DNA from: Parabacteroides sp.
GTDB taxonomy: Bacteria > Bacteroidota > Bacteroidia > Bacteroidales > Tannerellaceae
Assembly (NCBI GenBank): GCA_028689545.1
Contig: JAQVCX010000004.1
Coordinates: 21,921-85,920 of the forward strand
Reading direction: 5' to 3'
Length of the DNA: 64,000 nt
This document shows, in pieces, positions 7,470 to 15,192 of the stretch. A program made the position numbers and the translations under genes. Below the pieces are notes generated by a model, which worked only from the letters and a program-made list of their open reading frames with translations, was not told where the DNA came from and made no database searches. Each line of letters begins with the position of its first letter. Position 1 is the stretch's first letter.

Positions 7470-8447
7470 CTAAGCCAATATCCCTTTTACTTTTAACTTT
7501 ATTTGTTCCCATTTATCATCCGGTATCTGCGGACCGACAACATCGATCACATAGCCCGACAACATCGATCCGATGCGCGCGGATTGCACCAATGATGCCC
7601 CTATGGATTGACCGTATAAGAATCCGGCGGCGAAGTTATCACCGGCGCCAGTCGTATCGATAGGCTTGCCCCCCTCAGCCGGTACCGTATAAAATTGGCC
7701 ATGACTACCGATCAAGGCACCCTCCTTTCCCAGAGTAACCAAGGAGACCTCAACTAGCTCAGACAAGGTACGTACGGCATCCGTAGCCTTTTGCCCCGTA
7801 TAAGCTTCCGCCTCACTCTCATTAGAGAACAAAATATCCACATATTTAGGAATGATATCCTCCAGCATTCCTTTAAAAGCATTCACGATATTGAAGTTCG
7901 ATAAATCCAAGGCCACCTTCAAGCCTAGTTTCTTGGCCTTTTCCATCGTAGCGCGAACCAATGGCTCATTTACGAGTAAATATCCTTCTATATATATACA
8001 TTGATAGCGGCTCAACATATCCTCCGTGATCTCATCCGGCGTAATTGTTGGACCCGGGCCAAGAAACGTACCCATCGTACGCTCACCATCCGGCGAGATC
8101 AACACCGTACAGCTACCGGAAACACCTTCCGTCCGGATCAAATGAGGGGTAACTCCTGCCCTTTTTATCGCTTCCTCATAAAACACACCGACCGAATCAT
8201 CACCGATCTTACCTATAAAGCCGGAATTAGCGCCTAAATACGACATCGCACGCATCGTATTACAAACCGACCCTCCAGGGCTTTGCGTACGAGGCAAATG
8301 CTCTTGCGCCGTACGGATAGTGACCATTTGATCCCTGTTAATCATATCCATAGCCCCTTTTTGTATACCGATCTCCGGTAAGACATCATCATTCTCTAGC
8401 TTCAATAAAACATCTACTAAAGCGTTTCCTAAACCTATTGTATTCAT
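7470..8447 (-). CDS. PfkB-family sugar/nucleoside kinase, adenosine-kinase-like
   Basis: This is a 325-aa protein from MNTIGLGNALVDVLLK. The PfkB signatures are the N-terminal GGSVCNT-type substrate loop (SPGGSVCNTMRAMSYLG) and the C-terminal DTTGAGDNFAAGFLYG, whose GAGD Asp is the catalytic base. An in-frame upstream start at 8513 exists, but a TATCTTTG -7 element at 8467-8474 lies inside that extension, so translation should begin at 8447. Family members phosphorylate ribose, fructose or nucleosides; adenosine kinase or ribokinase-like activity is the likely range. It is monocistronic and ends 48 bp from the S41 peptidase start. Confidence 0.88.
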   Translation of the reverse strand: MNTIGLGNALVDVLLKLENDDVLPEIGIQKGAMDMINRDQMVTIRTAQEHLPRTQSPGGSVCNTMRAMSYLGANSGFIGKIGDDSVGVFYEEAIKRAGVTPHLIRTEGVSGSCTVLISPDGERTMGTFLGPGPTITPDEITEDMLSRYQCIYIEGYLLVNEPLVRATMEKAKKLGLKVALDLSNFNIVNAFKGMLEDIIPKYVDILFSNESEAEAYTGQKATDAVRTLSELVEVSLVTLGKEGALIGSHGQFYTVPAEGGKPIDTTGAGDNFAAGFLYGQSIGASLVQSARIGSMLSGYVIDVVGPQIPDDKWEQIKLKVKGILA

Positions 8448-8466
8448 TTTTTCGAAATTTTTATCG

Positions 8467-8474
8467 CAAAGATA
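8467..8474 (-). promoter_or_regulatory. -7 element for the PfkB kinase gene
   Basis: Reads TATCTTTG on the minus strand, 19 bp upstream of the ATG at 8447. There is no clear -33 TTG. It decides the start codon choice for the kinase. It abuts the divergent tRNA promoter (-33 at 8475). Confidence 0.5.
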
Positions 8475-8505
8475 TTGCATATTTCGAAAATACCCCGTAC
8501 TTTTG
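8475..8505 (+). promoter_or_regulatory. Promoter of the tRNA-Asn cluster
   Basis: TTG at 8475-8477, a 20-bp spacer and TACTTTTG at 8498-8505 match the Bacteroidetes consensus. The first tRNA begins 54 bp further on. Confidence 0.65.
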
Positions 8506-8558
8506 CAGTGCAATTTCAGAAAGGGGTTACGGAATGACCTTTGAAAGAGCGAAAATAT

Positions 8559-8632
8559 TCTTCCTTAGCTCAGTTGGTTAGAGCATCTGACTGTTAATCA
8601 GAGGGTCCTTGGTTCAAGTCCAAGAGGAAGAG
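8559..8632 (+). tRNA. tRNA-Asn (GTT), copy 1
   Basis: This is a 74-nt cloverleaf. The acceptor stem is TCTTCCT paired with AGGAAGA, followed by discriminator G. The D-stem is GCTC/GAGC, the anticodon stem TCTGA/TCAGA with loop CTGTTAA (anticodon GTT), and the T-arm CTTGG TTCAAGT CCAAG. The CCA end is not encoded. It is the first of three identical copies in tandem. Confidence 0.96.
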
Positions 8633-8664
8633 CGAAAAGACATCGGGAAAGACTGAAAACATAT

Positions 8665-8738
8665 TCTTCCTTAGCTCAGTTGGTTAGAGCATCTGACTGT
8701 TAATCAGAGGGTCCTTGGTTCAAGTCCAAGAGGAAGAG
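8665..8738 (+). tRNA. tRNA-Asn (GTT), copy 2
   Basis: Identical in sequence to copy 1. The 32-nt spacer before it (…AAGACATCGGGAAAGACTG…) is nearly repeated after it, so gene plus spacer forms a ~106-bp tandem duplication unit. Confidence 0.96.
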
Positions 8739-8769
8739 CAAAAAAGACATCGGGAAAGGCTGAAAACAT

Positions 8770-8843
8770 TCTTCCTTAGCTCAGTTGGTTAGAGCATCTG
8801 ACTGTTAATCAGAGGGTCCTTGGTTCAAGTCCAAGAGGAAGAG
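8770..8843 (+). tRNA. tRNA-Asn (GTT), copy 3
   Basis: Identical to copies 1 and 2. It begins 105 bp after copy 2 and is followed at once by a strong terminator hairpin, so it ends the transcription unit. Confidence 0.96.
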
Positions 8844-8849
8844 CGAAAA

Positions 8850-8888
8850 AGAGAGATACTTAATTAACAGGTATCTCTCTTTTCTTTT
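8850..8888 (+). terminator. Rho-independent terminator of the tRNA-Asn operon
   Basis: AGAGAGATAC (8850-8859) pairs with GTATCTCTCT (8871-8880) around an 11-nt loop, followed by TTTCTTTT. Confidence 0.9.
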
Positions 8889-8900
8889 ATCCTTTTTCCG

Positions 8901-8964
8901 TTATCCACGGACTTATCAACAAAGTTATCAACAATTCACTCGGTTTTCAACAGGGTTATCAACA
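8901..8964 (+). other. Cluster of five DnaA-box-like nonamers
   Basis: TTATCCACG at 8901, TTATCAACA at 8913, 8925 and 8956, and TTTTCAACA at 8944 all face the same way. Starts are 12, 12, 19 and 12 bp apart. They resemble the DnaA consensus TTATNCACA with A for C at the sixth base in most copies. The stretch lies in the 137-bp gap between the tRNA terminator and the glycosyltransferase stop. It could be a DnaA-binding reservoir, part of an origin, or binding sites for another protein. No dnaA gene is in the window. Confidence 0.55.
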
Positions 8965-8980
8965 ACCCTATAGATCCGCA

Positions 8981-10879
8981 TTATCCCCTCCAAGCGATTA
9001 AAAGCAAGTTCTTTAATTCCTCCGAAAGGACTCCACGGCGCATATTGGGAAGATGAACGTTATCCCGCAAATCAGCCGGCATATCTTTAATAAGTACATC
9101 CGACTCCAACGAAGCCTTATATATAAACTCCGTATCAAATAAAAAACTATTCACCCGGGTTGAGGCCAAGAACGATTTCCCCCGCTGGTAAAAGCCCTTC
9201 AATCCTCCTTGGGCATCCGTATGCGTTAATCCTAGAAGCATAAAATTCAATATACGAGAAGCATAACTCATTATCTTTCTTCGGGTACTTAAATGGGTAT
9301 AATACGTATGATTTCGCACAGCGATAACGACATCATATCCCGACTCCAGCCATTCTACCATCCTGCAGATAGAATCCGTCTCATACGGGAAATCATAATC
9401 CGTATATAAAGTAATGGACGAGGTGGAATGAGACAAGCCCGTCCTAACAGCGGCTCCTTTCCCCTTATTCGTATCATGACTTACGATAATCGTATCGGGG
9501 AGAGCCTCCAGAAGACGTCCTGCCGCATCCTTCGTGAATCCTCTCCGCGAAGCGTCGTTCACGACGATGAAACGGAGTGAGCGGCCTTTCAGCATCTTTA
9601 CCAATTCCGCGTGTTTCTCGATCATCAAGCGTTCCCAGCCTTCTTGTGGGTTATAGCAAGGCAAGATAAGGTCGATCGCCTCCTCCTTACCGGGGAGAGT
9701 CTTCGGCCGGTGAAGCGGCTCTGAAAAATCCAAGGTCAATTGCTCCCATACGATCTTACACCAAATCAGCACACAAGGAAGCGCTTTCAACGCATAGGGA
9801 ATGACATACGTTTTCCGGATATAACGAGGAAATATATCTGTCGGGGAAAGGGAAGTAAGAATAAAGCAGAAAACGAGAAGTACCGTATTCAAGACAGGAG
9901 TAGTCTTACGGGTAGGCGTACCTATATACCAAAGACAGACGGCAACCATGGCACCCAAATATCCACTATTCTCCGTACCGGAGCTAAAAAGAACCATGAA
10001 TAAAAGAGTGGAACAAAGAAAATGGATCCGGAACTGCCGGTTATCGTATTGATTGACCCTAAAATAAGGGGCAATAAATAAGAATAGCCCCGGGATAATC
10101 AGCCAGAGATCACTATACGTAGTGACTCCCGAAATCTTACGGACCATCCCCAACAAAGAGATATTTGTATAAGGGGTAAATAAATTCTCCACATTCTTAT
10201 CGAGAAGTACCTCATACCATTTCATGTATTGGCTTGCCACATATTGGGGAGACGTATATAGCATCGGAAGAACATACAAGACGATCCCCCAGAAAACGAG
10301 TCCTTTCAAAAAGGCGATCCGGCGTTTCGAGAATAGCAGGAAAGCAAGGCCCACAATGCCATAAATCTTGGTCATCGTACCCAAGACGATCATTAACGCC
10401 GCCCAAAACTCCTGTTTCCGCTCAATGAGAAGGAAGGAGAACAAGATCATGCCGGCTATGGCTATGTTAAATTGCTGCATAAGGACACACGTAAACAACT
10501 CGTTCAAGCATAGCCATATGACAAATGCCTGTTTCCAGTCCGCCAATCCTAGTTTACGGATAGCCATATAAAGCAGCAAGCTATTCGCGAGACACCATAG
10601 CAACATTCCCATATAAGGAGAGAAGAAGGAGAAAGGCGCTATTATGGCCGTAAAAGGGATCCCGTATAAAAACCGGTCGTGGTATTCATCCGGATAATAC
10701 GCATAAAGGTCTTTCAATTCCAACGCATGGAAAAAGGAAGCCCTATAAATCATAAAGTTATTATAAGTCCTCCCTACAGGTAATTTCAATAAACACGCGA
10801 TAAGGGCCGTCGCGAACCAAGCAAATCCTACAAACCTCGGATTCTTAAATATCGGGCGCCCAAAAAACTCTCTTAACAT
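8981..10879 (-). CDS. GT87-like membrane mannosyltransferase fused to a GT2 glycosyltransferase
   Basis: This 632-aa protein has an N-terminal half (~1-385) that is a polytopic membrane domain of about ten helices with an early short loop containing YYPDEYHDRFLYG. This resembles GT87/DUF2029 polyprenyl-phosphate-mannose-dependent transferases. The C-terminal half (~400-632) is a soluble GT-A fold of family 2: DLILPCYNPQEGW, VVNDASRRG, KGKGAAVRTG and the DYDFPYET acidic (DxD-like) region. It resembles dolichol-phosphate mannose synthase. The fusion suggests one protein that makes a polyprenyl-P-sugar on the cytoplasmic face and uses it on the periplasmic side. It stands alone between the tRNA cluster and trmB. 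Donor and acceptor are inferred only by family. Confidence 0.8.
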   Translation of the reverse strand: MLREFFGRPIFKNPRFVGFAWFATALIACLLKLPVGRTYNNFMIYRASFFHALELKDLYAYYPDEYHDRFLYGIPFTAIIAPFSFFSPYMGMLLWCLANSLLLYMAIRKLGLADWKQAFVIWLCLNELFTCVLMQQFNIAIAGMILFSFLLIERKQEFWAALMIVLGTMTKIYGIVGLAFLLFSKRRIAFLKGLVFWGIVLYVLPMLYTSPQYVASQYMKWYEVLLDKNVENLFTPYTNISLLGMVRKISGVTTYSDLWLIIPGLFLFIAPYFRVNQYDNRQFRIHFLCSTLLFMVLFSSGTENSGYLGAMVAVCLWYIGTPTRKTTPVLNTVLLVFCFILTSLSPTDIFPRYIRKTYVIPYALKALPCVLIWCKIVWEQLTLDFSEPLHRPKTLPGKEEAIDLILPCYNPQEGWERLMIEKHAELVKMLKGRSLRFIVVNDASRRGFTKDAAGRLLEALPDTIIVSHDTNKGKGAAVRTGLSHSTSSITLYTDYDFPYETDSICRMVEWLESGYDVVIAVRNHTYYTHLSTRRKIMSYASRILNFMLLGLTHTDAQGGLKGFYQRGKSFLASTRVNSFLFDTEFIYKASLESDVLIKDMPADLRDNVHLPNMRRGVLSEELKNLLLIAWRG

Positions 10880-11023
10880 AGCCTCTTTTATTCGTTACAA
10901 CTCCACTTTCAAACAAGACCTTTGGCAGTCTTTCTATATATAGACGCGCCAACGCACAAAAACCCCTATCTAAAACAGTAGAAAAAAGGCAAAAAGCATT
11001 TTTTTAAGTATTATCTTCGCGAC

Positions 11024-11782
11024 ATGGGAAAGAATAAATTAGCTAAGTTTGACGATATGGCGGGCTATCCGCACGTATTCCAATACCCTTTCGCGGCCTT
11101 ACAAGAAAAAGGGTTTGACATGAAAGGACAGTGGCATGAACGTTTTTTCAAGAACGATCACCCGATTGTTTTGGAATTGGGATGCGGAAAAGGGGAATAT
11201 ACCGTAGGTTTGGGAAAGCTTTTCCCCAATAAGAATTTTATTGGTGTCGATATCAAGGGGGCACGTATGTGGACCGGAGCGAAAGAATCGCTGGAAGCCG
11301 GGATGAATAACGTGGCTTTCCTACGTACCAGCATCGAATTGATTTCCTATTTCTTCGCCCCGGGCGAAGTAGCCGAGATCTGGATCACCTTTCCGGATCC
11401 TCAGATGAAAAAGGTCAATAAGCGTCTGACCGGAACCCGTTTCATGAGAATGTATCGGGAAATCCTTTCCGGAGAGGGTATCATCCATTTAAAAACGGAC
11501 AGTAACTTCATGTACACCTATACGTGCGAGATGGTAAAAGCGAACCACTATCCCGTATTGTTCAGCACAGACGACCTCTATCATTCCGACCTCGCGGATG
11601 ACATCCTATCCATCAAGACCTATTACGAGCAGCAATGGCTGGATCGTGGCTTAGACATCAAATATATCAAGTTTGTTTGCGAGGAAAGAGAGCGACTGGT
11701 GGAGCCTGACATAGAAATAGAGTTAGATCCTTACCGTAGCTTCAATCGCAGCAAACGAAGCGCTTTAGCTTCTGGGAAATAA
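11024..11782 (+). CDS. trmB: tRNA (guanine-N7-)-methyltransferase
   Basis: This 252-aa protein carries the TrmB SAM-binding motif [15 protein letters not shown] (~residues 49-63), [12 protein letters not shown], and the family-specific [11 protein letters not shown] and RLTGTRFM segments. It methylates G46 in the variable loop of tRNAs using SAM in the cytoplasm. The N-terminal ~40 residues are the usual short extension in Bacteroidetes. A TATCTTCG box 5 bp before the start resembles a -7 element with one mismatch. It is followed after 26 bp by mrp in the same direction, probably cotranscribed. Confidence 0.95.
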   Translation: MGKNKLAKFDDMAGYPHVFQYPFAALQEKGFDMKGQWHERFFKNDHPIVLELGCGKGEYTVGLGKLFPNKNFIGVDIKGARMWTGAKESLEAGMNNVAFLRTSIELISYFFAPGEVAEIWITFPDPQMKKVNKRLTGTRFMRMYREILSGEGIIHLKTDSNFMYTYTCEMVKANHYPVLFSTDDLYHSDLADDILSIKTYYEQQWLDRGLDIKYIKFVCEERERLVEPDIEIELDPYRSFNRSKRSALASGK

Positions 11783-11808
11783 AAGAATGACTTAAAAAAT
11801 CAACAGAT

Positions 11809-12918
11809 ATGACAATCTATCCGAATCTGATTATTGAGGCGTTGAAGAACGTTCGTTACCCGGGTACGGGAAAGGACATCGTTTCCATGGGCCTCGTAGA
11901 AGACAACATTCGTATCGATGGTATGAATGTCACCTTCTCGTTATTATTCGAGAAGCCGAATGATCCATTTATCCGCTCCGTAGTAAAAGCCGCAGAGACA
12001 GCTATCTTAACCTATGTGAGCCCGGAGGTGAATATCAAAGGGAACATCACGGTAAAGGCCCGTCAGTTGGCTCGCCCGGAACCGGATAAGTTATTGCCGC
12101 AAGTAAAAAATATTATCGCCGTATCCTCTGGTAAGGGGGGAGTGGGCAAGAGTACGGTGGCCGCTAATCTGGCTGTCGCTTTGGCCTTACAAGGTTATAA
12201 GGTAGGATTGCTGGATGCCGATATATTCGGCCCGTCACAACCCAAGATGTTCAACCTGGAAGAGGCTCACCCTTACATGGAGGAAGTGGACGGACGGGAA
12301 TTGATCAAACCCGCCGAGAATTATGGCGTAAAGATGCTATCCATAGGCTTTTTCGTTAATAAGGAAGATGCCGTCTTATGGCGTGGAGCCATGGCTAGCA
12401 ATGCCTTGAAGCAATTGATAGGCGATGCCAACTGGGGGGAGCTTGATTACTTCCTGATAGACCTGCCTCCCGGAACGAGCGACATCCATTTAACCTTGGT
12501 GCAAACCTTAGCGATAACCGGGGCCGTGGTGGTAAGTACGCCGCAAGAGGTCGCTTTAGCGGACGCTCGCAAGGGCATCAGCATGTTCACTGGAGACAAG
12601 GTAAATGTGCCTGTTTTAGGATTGATCGAGAACATGGCTTGGTTCACTCCCGCGGAATTACCGGAGAATAAATATTATATATTCGGTAAGGAAGGGTGTA
12701 AACGCCTAGCCGAGGAACTGAACGTGCCGTTACTGGGACAGATTCCTATCGTACAAAGTATCTGCGAAGGAGGAGATCAAGGTAAGCCGGTTGCGTTGAA
12801 CCCGGACTCGATCACGGGAAAGGCCTTCCAAGAATTGGCGGAGAACGTAGTCAACCAAATAGAGTATCGCAACGAGCATCTGGCTCCTACAGAGCGAGTG
12901 ATCGTAACCAAGAAATAA
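11809..12918 (+). CDS. mrp: Mrp/NBP35-family iron-sulfur cluster carrier ATPase
   Basis: This 369-aa protein has an N-terminal MIP18/DUF59-like domain at about 1-95, then a deviant Walker A P-loop VSSGKGGVGKSTVAANLAVALA at about residues 105-126. The Mrp signatures LDADIFGPSQPKM and DLPPGTSDIHLTL follow. It binds and transfers Fe-S clusters to apo-proteins in the cytoplasm. The CXXC pair found in many Mrp/ApbC proteins is not apparent in the C-terminal part; only one Cys region (KEGCKRLAEEL) is seen there. The 3' end faces the hut operon across a palindrome cluster. Confidence 0.93.
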   Translation: MTIYPNLIIEALKNVRYPGTGKDIVSMGLVEDNIRIDGMNVTFSLLFEKPNDPFIRSVVKAAETAILTYVSPEVNIKGNITVKARQLARPEPDKLLPQVKNIIAVSSGKGGVGKSTVAANLAVALALQGYKVGLLDADIFGPSQPKMFNLEEAHPYMEEVDGRELIKPAENYGVKMLSIGFFVNKEDAVLWRGAMASNALKQLIGDANWGELDYFLIDLPPGTSDIHLTLVQTLAITGAVVVSTPQEVALADARKGISMFTGDKVNVPVLGLIENMAWFTPAELPENKYYIFGKEGCKRLAEELNVPLLGQIPIVQSICEGGDQGKPVALNPDSITGKAFQELAENVVNQIEYRNEHLAPTERVIVTKK

Positions 12919-12928
12919 GGGCGATTTA

Positions 12929-13029
12929 TACGTATATACGTGTGAGGCCACACGTATATACGTATCACCCTACACGTACGTTCGTGTTGGTCTACGCCTA
13001 TATACGTATCTACCCACACGAACGTACGT
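12929..13029. repeat. Nested palindromes between mrp and hutH
   Basis: Perfect 16-bp arms at 12929-12944 and 12949-12964 (TACGTATATACGTGTG and its complement) enclose a 4-nt loop. A second perfect 14-bp inverted pair follows: ACGTACGTTCGTGT at 12974-12987 and ACACGAACGTACGT at 13016-13029. The space between holds a further CTATATACGTAT copy of the first word. It fills almost the whole 116-bp gap between convergent genes. No T-run follows either stem, so it may stabilise both mRNA 3' ends, act as a Rho-type terminator, or be a protein-binding site. Confidence 0.8.
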
Positions 13030-13034
13030 CTTGA

Positions 13035-14531
13035 TTAATACACAAAATCCTTCCTGCGAATAAACGCTACCGTACGATGTATTTCCGTGTACATGATAAT
13101 ATCCTCGTCGATAAATGGCACCTCTTTCCGGTAATCCTTCAAGAACTTCTCTAACACCGGGGAAGTCCGGGCCGGACGACGGAACTCGATTCCTTGCGCC
13201 GCATTCATCAACTCGATCGCCAAGATATGATCCAAGTTGTCCATGATCTTGAACAGCTTCGTAGCGGCATTCGCCCCCATACTTACGTGATCCTCTTGCC
13301 CGTTACTGGATACGATGGAATCGCTGCTCGCCGCATAGCAATACATCTTATTCTGGCTTACCATACTGGCGGCCGCATATTGAGGAATCATAAAGCCGGA
13401 GTTCAAGCCGGGATTAGCCACCAAGAACTCGGGCAATCCCCGTAGCCCCATGATCAATTGAGCGACCCGACGTTCCGATATGTTTCCTAACTCGGCCAAG
13501 GCAATCGCCAAGAAATCATACGAGATCGCCAAGGGCTGACCGTGGAAATTACCGCCGGAAATAATCTTATCCTCCTCCGGGAAGATTGTCGGGTTGTCCG
13601 TCACGGAATTTATCTCGATAAGCAATACATTCGCCACATAATTGATCGCGTCTTTCGTTGCCCCATGTACTTGAGGGATACAACGGAATGAATACGGGTC
13701 TTGAACATGCTCCTTTTTCCGGGCGATTAACTCGCTACCCTCCAATAACCGTCGGAAAGCGGCCCCGGTCTCGATTTGTCCGGGATGCGGACGCATCTGT
13801 TGGATACAATCCATGAAAGGATCGATACGCCCATCGAAAGCCTCCAAGGATAAAGCCGCTATCAAATCCGCTTTCTTGGACAGGCTAAACGCACGCATCA
13901 AGGCAAATATGCCATTGGCGCTCATAAATTGCGTACCGTTCAATAAAGCCAATCCCTCCTTGCTCTTCAGCTTCACAGGCTTCCACGCGAACTCGTCCAA
14001 TACACTAATCGCTTCCCGTTTGCGGCCTTTATAATAAACGTCGCCCACGCCGATCAGCGGCAAGAACAAATTAGCCAGAGGCGCTAAATCGCCGGAAGCG
14101 CCTAAAGAGCCACGATCATACACGATCGGAAGCACGTCATTATTGAAAAAGTCCAGAATGCGTTGTACGGTGATCACCTGTACGCCACTATGCCCCAGCG
14201 AAAGGGCATGCGCCTTCAATAACATCATCAAACGGACGATCACCGGGCTTACCTCATCCCCTACGCTACAGGCATGACTTTTCACCAAGTTCTCTTGCAA
14301 GGTGCTCAACTCGTCCGGAGAGATATTCTTATTGCATAAGGAACCAAAACCGGTAGTAATCCCATACAAAGGCCCCTCTTGCTGCTCGATTTTATGATCC
14401 AAGTAATCCCGGCAACGCTGGATGCGCTCCTTCACCTCGGGTGAAAGCTCCAGCTTCATGTTTTGAGTAAGGATCCGCTCGATTCCCTCAAAAGAGAGAG
14501 GCTCGGAACCCACATAATAGACATTGCTCAT
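13035..14531 (-). CDS. hutH: Histidine ammonia-lyase
   Basis: This 498-aa protein contains GSLGASGDLAPLA near residue 147, whose Ala-Ser-Gly cyclises to the MIO electrophile. It also has YGITTGFGSL near the N-terminus and the family motifs GNFHGQPLA and QEDHVSMGANAATK. It deaminates L-histidine to urocanate, the first step of the pathway. It is last in the operon, three bases after the cyclodeaminase stop codon. Length and motifs match the family, with no sign of damage. Confidence 0.97.
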   Translation of the reverse strand: MSNVYYVGSEPLSFEGIERILTQNMKLELSPEVKERIQRCRDYLDHKIEQQEGPLYGITTGFGSLCNKNISPDELSTLQENLVKSHACSVGDEVSPVIVRLMMLLKAHALSLGHSGVQVITVQRILDFFNNDVLPIVYDRGSLGASGDLAPLANLFLPLIGVGDVYYKGRKREAISVLDEFAWKPVKLKSKEGLALLNGTQFMSANGIFALMRAFSLSKKADLIAALSLEAFDGRIDPFMDCIQQMRPHPGQIETGAAFRRLLEGSELIARKKEHVQDPYSFRCIPQVHGATKDAINYVANVLLIEINSVTDNPTIFPEEDKIISGGNFHGQPLAISYDFLAIALAELGNISERRVAQLIMGLRGLPEFLVANPGLNSGFMIPQYAAASMVSQNKMYCYAASSDSIVSSNGQEDHVSMGANAATKLFKIMDNLDHILAIELMNAAQGIEFRRPARTSPVLEKFLKDYRKEVPFIDEDIIMYTEIHRTVAFIRRKDFVY

Positions 14532-14534
14532 ATT

Positions 14535-15158
14535 CTATAATTTAGTCTTCACCCAATCCAATAATTTCTGCTCTACATAGATAGCGTTTGCCTCCAGTTC
14601 ATCCGCTTTCTTCCGCATCATTCCGACGAACACGTCGTCTTGGATAGACGTTAAGTTTATCCGGACATTCAATAAAGCGCCCAGCACACAAGTACGGGCA
14701 GCCATCATCGCCACGCAAGCATCGGTCACGGCATTCTGGTTACCTTTGTGAGCCACATAGATAATCGTCTCCATTACCGAGCCGATCTCCTCCGCCACCC
14801 TCATCGGAACAAGAGCCGCCTCCTTAGTGGCGCTCTGTATCGCGTTCGTACGGATCACCTGTTCGTCAGACGTTTCTTTCGGCAGCTTAAAAGCGGAGAA
14901 TACACGATCATAAGCCTCGCTGTCCTTATCGATATATTCAGTAAGACGCTCACGGATCAAGCCCGCCTCGGTAGCGATCGTCCTCATTTGTCCTTCCACT
15001 TCCGCGTATTTCTTCTTGCCAACAGTCAGATGAGCCACCATCTCAGTCAAGGCTGCCGCTATAGCGCCATTCAAGGCAGATATACTTCCACCACCGGGAA
15101 CGGGAGCGCTACCCGCCGTCTCCGCCAAAAAGTCTTTAATCGTTAAGTTCGCTAACAT
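14535..15158 (-). CDS. fchA: Formimidoyltetrahydrofolate cyclodeaminase
   Basis: This is a 207-aa protein from MLANLTIKDFLAETAGSAPVPGGGS. A start nine codons upstream (15185) is possible but would add an atypical Asn-rich tail. The PVPGGGSISALNGAIAAAL segment and helical body belong to the FTCD_C cyclodeaminase family. It converts 5-formimino-THF to 5,10-methenyl-THF with release of ammonia. In animals this domain is fused to the formiminotransferase; here the two are separate genes with hutI between them. Confidence 0.93.
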   Translation of the reverse strand: MLANLTIKDFLAETAGSAPVPGGGSISALNGAIAAALTEMVAHLTVGKKKYAEVEGQMRTIATEAGLIRERLTEYIDKDSEAYDRVFSAFKLPKETSDEQVIRTNAIQSATKEAALVPMRVAEEIGSVMETIIYVAHKGNQNAVTDACVAMMAARTCVLGALLNVRINLTSIQDDVFVGMMRKKADELEANAIYVEQKLLDWVKTKL

Positions 15159-15192
15159 AGTATTTTGATTTAAATGATTCAACACTCTTATC

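Noticed and set aside
8448..8513. 22-codon N-terminal extension of the PfkB kinase
   Set aside because: A TATCTTTG promoter box lies inside it and the family normally starts at MNTIG.
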